Shown here piece after piece: positions 40,105 through 44,723 of a stretch of DNA of 44,723 nt. The stretch is from an uncultured Bacteroidales bacterium (GTDB lineage: Bacteria; Bacteroidota; Bacteroidia; Bacteroidales; UBA932). The stretch is from contig CAJONC010000010.1 in assembly GCA_905235675.1 (NCBI GenBank), positions 1-44,723 on the forward strand. Reading direction: 5' to 3'. How positions within the stretch are numbered: position 1 is the first letter of the stretch; every line of letters starts with the position of its first letter. The position numbers and the translations under genes are program-made. The notes under the pieces were generated by a model, which saw nothing but the letters and a program-made list of their open reading frames with translations, made no database searches and had not been told where the DNA came from.

Positions 40105-40434
40105 ATGCAACATTCTTCCCTTGAAAACGGTCGTTGGGCCGAACTTTCCTTCCCGCAGCAGATGGCCAACATCGGCAGCGAAACTTCGCGTGTGTTGAAA
40201 GCGCTGGAGGCGGGAAAGGAAAGCCGTGCAGAAAGCGCGTTTGCCCGTTTCCAGGAGCTTATCGACCTGACTATCAGATATGGCAGGTTGGGCGAACCAC
40301 TGTCCGCCCGCAGCGCGATGTGGGAAGAACTCTGCCGTTTTCGCGAACTTTACTGCGCCGCCTTCGAAGAGCGTAATCTCCCTGAACTTGCCGCCGCCAA
40401 CCGGTATCTGGACCAATTTGCCTCCATAAGATAG
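40105..40434 (+). CDS. Small helical protein, neighbour of DUF5674
   Basis: The product has 109 residues, mostly helical. It reads N-G-R-W early, Q-Q-M-A-N-I-G-S-E-T-S-R-V-L, then F-x-E-L-I-D-L-T-I-R and L-C-R-F-R-E-L-Y-C. I recall proteins with N-G-R-W, Q-M-x-N-I-G-S-E and L-x-L-x-D-L-T next to DUF5674 in many genomes, which suggests a two-gene unit, perhaps toxin-antitoxin-like. That role is inference. It starts one base after the remnant's old stop codon and is itself intact. Confidence 0.65.
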   Translation: MQHSSLENGRWAELSFPQQMANIGSETSRVLKALEAGKESRAESAFARFQELIDLTIRYGRLGEPLSARSAMWEELCRFRELYCAAFEERNLPELAAANRYLDQFASIR

Positions 40435-40665
40435 TCGGTAACCAACATATCATCATTTCGGGCCATCACAAAGCTCTGTTTGAAGAATTCCTGGCGTTAT
40501 AGCATTTGACTTGCGATTCATGCAGATCAGTGCTTGTGAACGATGTACGACTGCAGGGCTTCTTCCCTCGGAAGGTTTTCTCCACCTCGGTATATCCGGC
40601 GGCAGAGATATAATAAGAATTCAGATTTCTCTTCAAGCCTTTTCCGACAGGGGGCACTACGCATA
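40435..40665. other. Gap without a recognisable gene; left border of the A+T-rich region
   Basis: Between two gene ends (plus-strand stop at 40434, minus-strand stop at 40666) I find no convincing gene, strong hairpin or promoter. A minus-strand frame at about 40400-40485 reads Q-E-F-F-K-Q-S-F-V-M-A-R-N-D-D-M-L and may be the scrap of a lost gene, which I could not identify. Base composition starts to fall here. Confidence 0.4.
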
Positions 40666-41418
40666 CTAAGCCGTTTTTCCATCATTCCATCCCTTCTTTG
40701 CAAAATGAAAGATGGAAATAATAACTAAGGGTTGCATCACGAACAGTAGGATGTCTTTTGCTAAGGTCGCCTGACGTAACAAGGATAGTTCCCAGAGTAA
40801 ACGGCCAAAGACCACTATGGAAAGGATGAGGACAACAATCCTAAACCACTTCTGTTCGGCAATTCTTTGGCATCCGCTGCATAGTGCCAATTGTGCAGCA
40901 TAGTAAATTAATGCAACAATTGGAACATACTTAGCAACCAAAGCAACCAGGAAAACGACATCATGTAGAGGATAAAGGAAACCATCATCCAGCCATACCG
41001 CAGCATACATTCTCTGCTCGATAAAGTGGAGAGTGCCAAAAAGTATAACGAATACAGAACAAAGAACAAGAGTTTCCACGATGTCGTCCGGCTCTTTAAC
41101 CTTTGGTAACGCAATTCCAATCAATAAAGAGGCAACCCCGATAAATAGACCATATACGCGGCTGAAGGCGTTAACTTGAAGTTGAAGAAACCTGAAACAC
41201 AAGACACCGATAAGTACGGTCAACACTCCGGCAATAACCTTCCACAAGCAGGATAGTTTTCTCCCTATCATTATGCCTATCCATCCCAACCATAATCCTG
41301 TTGCCACTGGAGAGATGGTCCAGAATCCCTTGATGTGGAATTGAGAGAGCAGGAAAAAGAGCAAGAATAAACCTGCAAACAGGTAGGTCGTATTTTGGAG
41401 TTTGTTATCTTTCGTCAT
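40666..41418 (-). CDS. Multi-pass membrane protein of unknown function
   Basis: The product has 250 residues with seven or eight hydrophobic segments (around 12-30, 36-52, 58-76, 85-103, 112-132, 146-170, 192-210, 222-240). No family motif is recognised; E-Q-R-M-Y-A-A-V-W is a short polar loop. It is the last gene of the minus-strand operon with the LecA-like proteins, 57 bp after the phosphatase fusion, with an A+T-rich leader before its ATG. It may be a transporter or a membrane partner of the other two. It is poorer in G+C than the housekeeping genes. Confidence 0.7.
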   Translation of the reverse strand: MTKDNKLQNTTYLFAGLFLLFFLLSQFHIKGFWTISPVATGLWLGWIGIMIGRKLSCLWKVIAGVLTVLIGVLCFRFLQLQVNAFSRVYGLFIGVASLLIGIALPKVKEPDDIVETLVLCSVFVILFGTLHFIEQRMYAAVWLDDGFLYPLHDVVFLVALVAKYVPIVALIYYAAQLALCSGCQRIAEQKWFRIVVLILSIVVFGRLLWELSLLRQATLAKDILLFVMQPLVIISIFHFAKKGWNDGKTA

Positions 41419-41475
41419 ATTATTTAATTTTTAATTGCTTCCCAAGAATCAGTAATAGAAGAGCATTTTTAGTTA

Positions 41476-43356
41476 CTATAACTTTTGGCTGTTTTGTTTC
41501 TTTTTTATTCGATAAAACTCGCGTTTTGCTTTTTTAAGTTGCTTGTTGAAAGCCTTGTCTGAATGCAATCGGGCATAAGCGGCACTGGCAACGACCTTCC
41601 CAGCCTCAATGTCGCTGTACCAGTGTGCTCCTACAATCACACGACTGAATGCGCCATCTTGCCCCCGGAGCAAAATCTCGTCCTGACGATCAGGGTTAAT
41701 CTCTGCCAGAATAAGGGAAATTCCCGTATAGATTGCAGAATGCCCGCTGGGATAACTCCCGTTGGTAATCAACCATGAATCATTATCAGGTATACCTGAA
41801 GGCTCATTAAAATACATAAATGGCCGTTCTCGCATATAGTGATGTTTCGCTTCTCGTGTTGCATAATCACCGAATGTTTCCTTTGAGCGAAGAAGAAGCT
41901 CGGACAACATCGGCATACTTTCCAAAGTTATGGGCATGCCAAAAGCATCGGAGAACAGAGACAGGATGTTCTCGCCACCAACATTCGCATCAATTACAGC
42001 CTGCTTCCCTCTGTCCGTATTTCTAAGAGTCTTCGCTGAAAAGAAAATGCAACTATCCAGTTTAAACCTGTCGCTGCCCGCCGCCGGAGGCTCGGGAAGA
42101 ATTACCACACTGGCAGGTATTTCCTCGAGAGAAAGATATGGAACATATTCCTGTGCATTAAGAAATGAAGGTAACAACAGCAGGAGTAAGACAGATAGCA
42201 TAGCGGAGCGCTTTCTTCGTTGATAAAAATAGCGAGGGTGCTGAGTAATCATATAAATCAATGCCATAGGTATCAGGATAATCAGTAAATGAAAAGCAAT
42301 CAGCCCTGCAATCCAAAGCATAAAAACAAAAATACTCCATGTGCCTTTAAAGAGCAAGCTAACTTTGTCAGTCCTGTTAAATTGCCGTAGTTTCGAATCA
42401 ATGTACCGAAAAGCGCGTTTCTCGCTGTACCACGGAAGTGGATGAATTATTTCAGCGCAGAACATTACTTGCCCGATGTTATCTGCATAGAAAAAATCCT
42501 GAATATCAACAAACCTCTTTTCGTACGCTTTCCGAATTTTTTGAATTTCCGTTGAATCCAATTTGTTTCTCACCTCAAATTCCTCAGGAAAATAAAGATT
42601 CTTTTCATCATCTTTATAGCCTTTTACAAATCTTTCATGAATATTATTGGCAAATGAGTCCAATTTCTTCCCATTCAAATCATTTATCGAAAGATATAAA
42701 ATACCATCTTTGTCGATCTTTATATCTTTCCATTTCTTTTTTTTATTCATTAAGGATAAAGTGTCTGAGTTTCCCACACGGTAAAGAGCACTGCCAATAA
42801 CTTCATTAGGATCCACTAAAGATTTCTCCTTCTCTTTGGATTCTTCGTCAATTTTAGATTTTTTTCCAGATGCCTTTATCTTATTAAATGAACGAAGCCG
42901 GACAGATGGATTTGAATTATTTTTCTCCGTATCAGAAATAAGGTGGCCAACCGAGGAATGAAATCCTCCGGAAATACCAATATTGTTAAGCCGGTCGCCT
43001 TTATAGAGCGTAATCCCAGTATTTGCCCATGGTTCAGCTGTGTTGAACATATATAAGACATAATCCCGCCCCAACGACTGATGGATGATTAATGCGCCTT
43101 CTGTCGTTGAAACTGTTTTGCTTTCGTAAAGCAAATTGTCCTCAAAATAAGAAACAGTATACCTTATGATCAGGAAGATGCACATAAGGATTGCAAGTAT
43201 CAGAGTGATAAAACCAAGAAGAGGTCTACTATTCTTGTGCCCCGTTATTGTCCTGGCAAAAGAATCCTCATCTATAATGATTCTATCATTATCGTCAACG
43301 AGGTTCCCTGATAGTAGCCAATTTGTAATATCCTTCTTCATACTTTCAGATAGCAT
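41476..43356 (-). CDS. LecA-like membrane ectodomain fused to a class A acid phosphatase
   Basis: The product has 626 residues. Parts in order: cytoplasmic 1-45; helix 46-66; LecA-like domain about 75-305 (Y-M-F-N-T-A-E-P-W-A-N-T-G-I at 102-115, D-K-D-G-I-L-Y-L-S-I-N-D at 215-226, A-D-N-I-G at 291-295); hydrophobic 340-370; basic loop R-R-K-R-S; hydrophobic 386-401; phosphatase about 405-626. The phosphatase has K-x6-R-P (504-512), S-Y-P-S-G-H-S (534-540) and S-R-x5-H-x3-D (571-582), the full class A PhoN set, so it should be active outside the inner membrane. Met386 opens a second signal peptide at the junction. The LecA-like part is related to the upstream gene, which it overlaps by 11 bp. 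The substrate is unknown. Confidence 0.8.
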   Translation of the reverse strand: MLSESMKKDITNWLLSGNLVDDNDRIIIDEDSFARTITGHKNSRPLLGFITLILAILMCIFLIIRYTVSYFEDNLLYESKTVSTTEGALIIHQSLGRDYVLYMFNTAEPWANTGITLYKGDRLNNIGISGGFHSSVGHLISDTEKNNSNPSVRLRSFNKIKASGKKSKIDEESKEKEKSLVDPNEVIGSALYRVGNSDTLSLMNKKKKWKDIKIDKDGILYLSINDLNGKKLDSFANNIHERFVKGYKDDEKNLYFPEEFEVRNKLDSTEIQKIRKAYEKRFVDIQDFFYADNIGQVMFCAEIIHPLPWYSEKRAFRYIDSKLRQFNRTDKVSLLFKGTWSIFVFMLWIAGLIAFHLLIILIPMALIYMITQHPRYFYQRRKRSAMLSVLLLLLLPSFLNAQEYVPYLSLEEIPASVVILPEPPAAGSDRFKLDSCIFFSAKTLRNTDRGKQAVIDANVGGENILSLFSDAFGMPITLESMPMLSELLLRSKETFGDYATREAKHHYMRERPFMYFNEPSGIPDNDSWLITNGSYPSGHSAIYTGISLILAEINPDRQDEILLRGQDGAFSRVIVGAHWYSDIEAGKVVASAAYARLHSDKAFNKQLKKAKREFYRIKKKQNSQKL

Positions 43357-44464
43357 TGTAGGTTTCTACGATGATAAGAAAAGACCCGACATTATCCTCA
43401 AACCACGCTTCCTTATATTGATCTACATAATATCCGTACAATTCAATCTGGCTGCTTCTATCTCCGTAACCACCTCCGAATTTAAAAGGATTGGTATATA
43501 TAGAATCATTCGAATCCAGATTCTTAGGCTGAGGCTTTATACCTGTTTTCTCAGCGTCTTCCTTGGAAAGGACATCTCGTGTCCATCGAGACGTAAACTT
43601 AGTTAAATCTTCGCCTTCCGCTAGAAAATAGTGTACAAAATTCTCATATTTAAATTCTTTGCCTTTTTTTTTCAATTCCTTCTTGTAAGCATCAACCTTT
43701 TCTATTTTCCCATTCACAAGGCTGTCACTTGCATCCATAAACTTGCTATTAGCGATATCTATCATCATTCTAAAAATGGTCGCGTCATCTAAGACAATAT
43801 CATTGATGGCAAACTGTAGAGTCCCGTCTTGCCTAATGTATATCTGCTCCCGTTCTTTTCCTATGAATTCATACTGGATTTTGTTATCCTTTTTATCCGT
43901 TGGAGGACGATCCGAAAAATCATCAGAATTTTTGCCTGTTGGGAAAACTCTCATCAGCAGGGCATCCTGGGGCTTGTCAGCATAGATTCTGTACTTTGCA
44001 CGGTATGTGTCTCTGGCACCATTTGCTCTGGGATCTTCAATAAATCCTTCACTTCCTACCCAAGGCTCGCGGAGGGGATTATTTTTGTAAGTGTCTTCGA
44101 CAAGATGATGTACTGCAGTGTGTTTTTTGCCGGAAGCCCTGACCGTAATATATTGCCCCTCTTTCACTTTAATCCCAGAATCCGCCCAAAGAGTTGCCGT
44201 ATTGAAAAGCCAATAAGACACTTCCTTTTCTTCGTTACGGATAGTCGTGGCCCCCATTGCGTTAGTCACGATATCATTATATGGGTACATCCGCTTTAAC
44301 GACACTAACACAAGTGCTATGCCGCCGATTAAAGCCACAGAAATGACAAACACAAAAAGGAAAATCCGAAGTACTGACCTGGGATTGTTAAGAATCTGAA
44401 TAATCGGACGATATTTCTGTATTTCAATAGTTACCTTCTTGTCTTCTTTGACCTTATTATCCAT
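43346..44464 (-). CDS. Membrane-anchored LecA-like ectodomain protein
   Basis: The product has 372 residues: a cytoplasmic tail 1-33, helix 34-56, and an exported domain. W-L-F-N-T-A-T-L-W-A-D-S-G-I (85-98), G-Q-Y-I-T-V-R-A-S-G (103-112), A-L-L-M-R-V (168-173), D-G-T-L-Q-F-A-I-N-D (213-222) and W-F-E-D-N-V-G-S-F (354-362) follow the strand order of the PA-IL (LecA) beta-sandwich. In LecA the Asp of N-D and the N-N before S-G-S-F bind calcium and galactose; here N-D and E-D-N-V-G-S-F are kept, but about 130 residues, rich in Lys and charged, are inserted between them. It is first in the operon and may bind a sugar or cell-wall ligand; no activity is proven. Confidence 0.7.
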   Translation of the reverse strand: MDNKVKEDKKVTIEIQKYRPIIQILNNPRSVLRIFLFVFVISVALIGGIALVLVSLKRMYPYNDIVTNAMGATTIRNEEKEVSYWLFNTATLWADSGIKVKEGQYITVRASGKKHTAVHHLVEDTYKNNPLREPWVGSEGFIEDPRANGARDTYRAKYRIYADKPQDALLMRVFPTGKNSDDFSDRPPTDKKDNKIQYEFIGKEREQIYIRQDGTLQFAINDIVLDDATIFRMMIDIANSKFMDASDSLVNGKIEKVDAYKKELKKKGKEFKYENFVHYFLAEGEDLTKFTSRWTRDVLSKEDAEKTGIKPQPKNLDSNDSIYTNPFKFGGGYGDRSSQIELYGYYVDQYKEAWFEDNVGSFLIIVETYNAI

Positions 44465-44723
44465 GGTAGAGAAATAATTAGTATTAACGAGTTTCTATCT
44501 CAAAATAGGTGTAAAACGGAACCCAATGCTACAAATATACCCCATCTCTATGTTTTTTCCAAACATTCCATACTTATATTATTCTCATTGTCAATGATGT
44601 CAGAGAATCTGAAAGTCGGTTATCCTTTTAACGTTGCTCCTAATCTAAACTTCAAATAGCAATTGAATAATTAAGATAAAAGGTATAACTTTGTATGCGA
44701 GTTAAAAGCAACACCCATCAACC
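44465..44723. promoter_or_regulatory. Operon promoter (minus strand) and upstream region to the window end
   Basis: On the minus strand TTTG (44563 to 44560), 20 bp, TATATTTG (44539 to 44532) is a full Bacteroidota promoter, giving a leader of about 60 nt to the ATG at 44464. Rightward, TAACTTTG (44686-44693) is followed at 44695 by an ATG open to the window end (MRVKSNTHQ), which may be the first codons of a gene outside. I see no repeat or attachment site here. Confidence 0.6.

Noticed and set aside
40466..40657. Minus-strand frame of 63 codons in the gap after the small helical gene
   Set aside because: No homology, signal or promoter; composition looks like debris.
41476..43356. Fusion of lectin-like part and phosphatase as a sequencing or frameshift artefact
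   Set aside because: The frame is open throughout and the membrane topology is consistent (lectin-like part outside, basic loop inside, phosphatase outside), so a true fusion is more likely.
44695..44723. Start of a rightward gene (MRVKSNTHQ)
   Set aside because: Only nine complete codons fit in the window and the -7 box is one base before the ATG; too little to call.

Overview
The window is a Bacteroidota chromosome segment, most likely from the order Bacteroidales. Supporting signs are TTTG/TAnnTTTG promoters, a lack of Shine-Dalgarno motifs, many lipoproteins, a type V (FimA/Mfa1-type) fimbrial operon, and the gene order obg-PAP2-parA-parB-DUF5683-lytic transglycosylase. A hand count of one secA line gives about 52% G+C. 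The far right end is clearly richer in A+T (38% in one counted line) and looks acquired. I cannot name the genus.

Layout. 1-252: broken 3' part of a PD-(D/E)XK transposase-type gene. 334-2148: two convergent envelope genes. 2149-2424: regulatory gap with a hairpin. 2425-9197: M16 metallopeptidase lipoprotein, tRNA-Gly(CCC), secA and a bactofilin. 9206-9583: small zinc-ribbon protein. 9814-17837: ssb followed without a break by a fimbrial operon (OmpA-like lipoprotein, FimB/Mfa2 anchor, fimbrillin, second fimbrillin-like subunit, large tip-like protein). 17861-23153: nucleoside-type MFS transporter facing away from tgt-LptF/G permease-dut-murF, whose last three junctions are tight or overlapping. 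23148-26074: HhH/outer-membrane protein and the divergent hpt-adk pair. 26071-30338: gdhA and a receiver/ATP-grasp protein on the minus strand. 30415-37098: beta-barrel protein, obgE, PAP2 phosphatase, parA, parB, DUF5683 protein and a LysM lytic transglycosylase, ending in a strong terminator. 37152-39811: class II aldolase, and divergently a YqiA-like hydrolase with lplA. 39888-40434: a DUF5674 gene broken by an internal deletion, plus its small neighbour.

The most unusual part is the A+T-rich minus-strand operon at 40666-44464. Two tandem, related membrane-anchored proteins carry an extracytoplasmic domain resembling the calcium-dependent galactose lectin LecA (PA-IL), with a large insertion exactly in the loop that binds ligand in LecA. 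In the second protein this part is fused to a complete class A acid phosphatase (PAP2/PhoN type) that still carries its own signal peptide inside the fusion. A third gene encodes a multi-pass membrane protein. I know of no described system with this layout and propose a surface or periplasmic glycan/phosphate module; the function is inference.

The rest is mainly housekeeping: protein export, surface fimbriae, envelope and peptidoglycan maintenance, nucleotide salvage, nitrogen assimilation, chromosome partition, and lipoate attachment.
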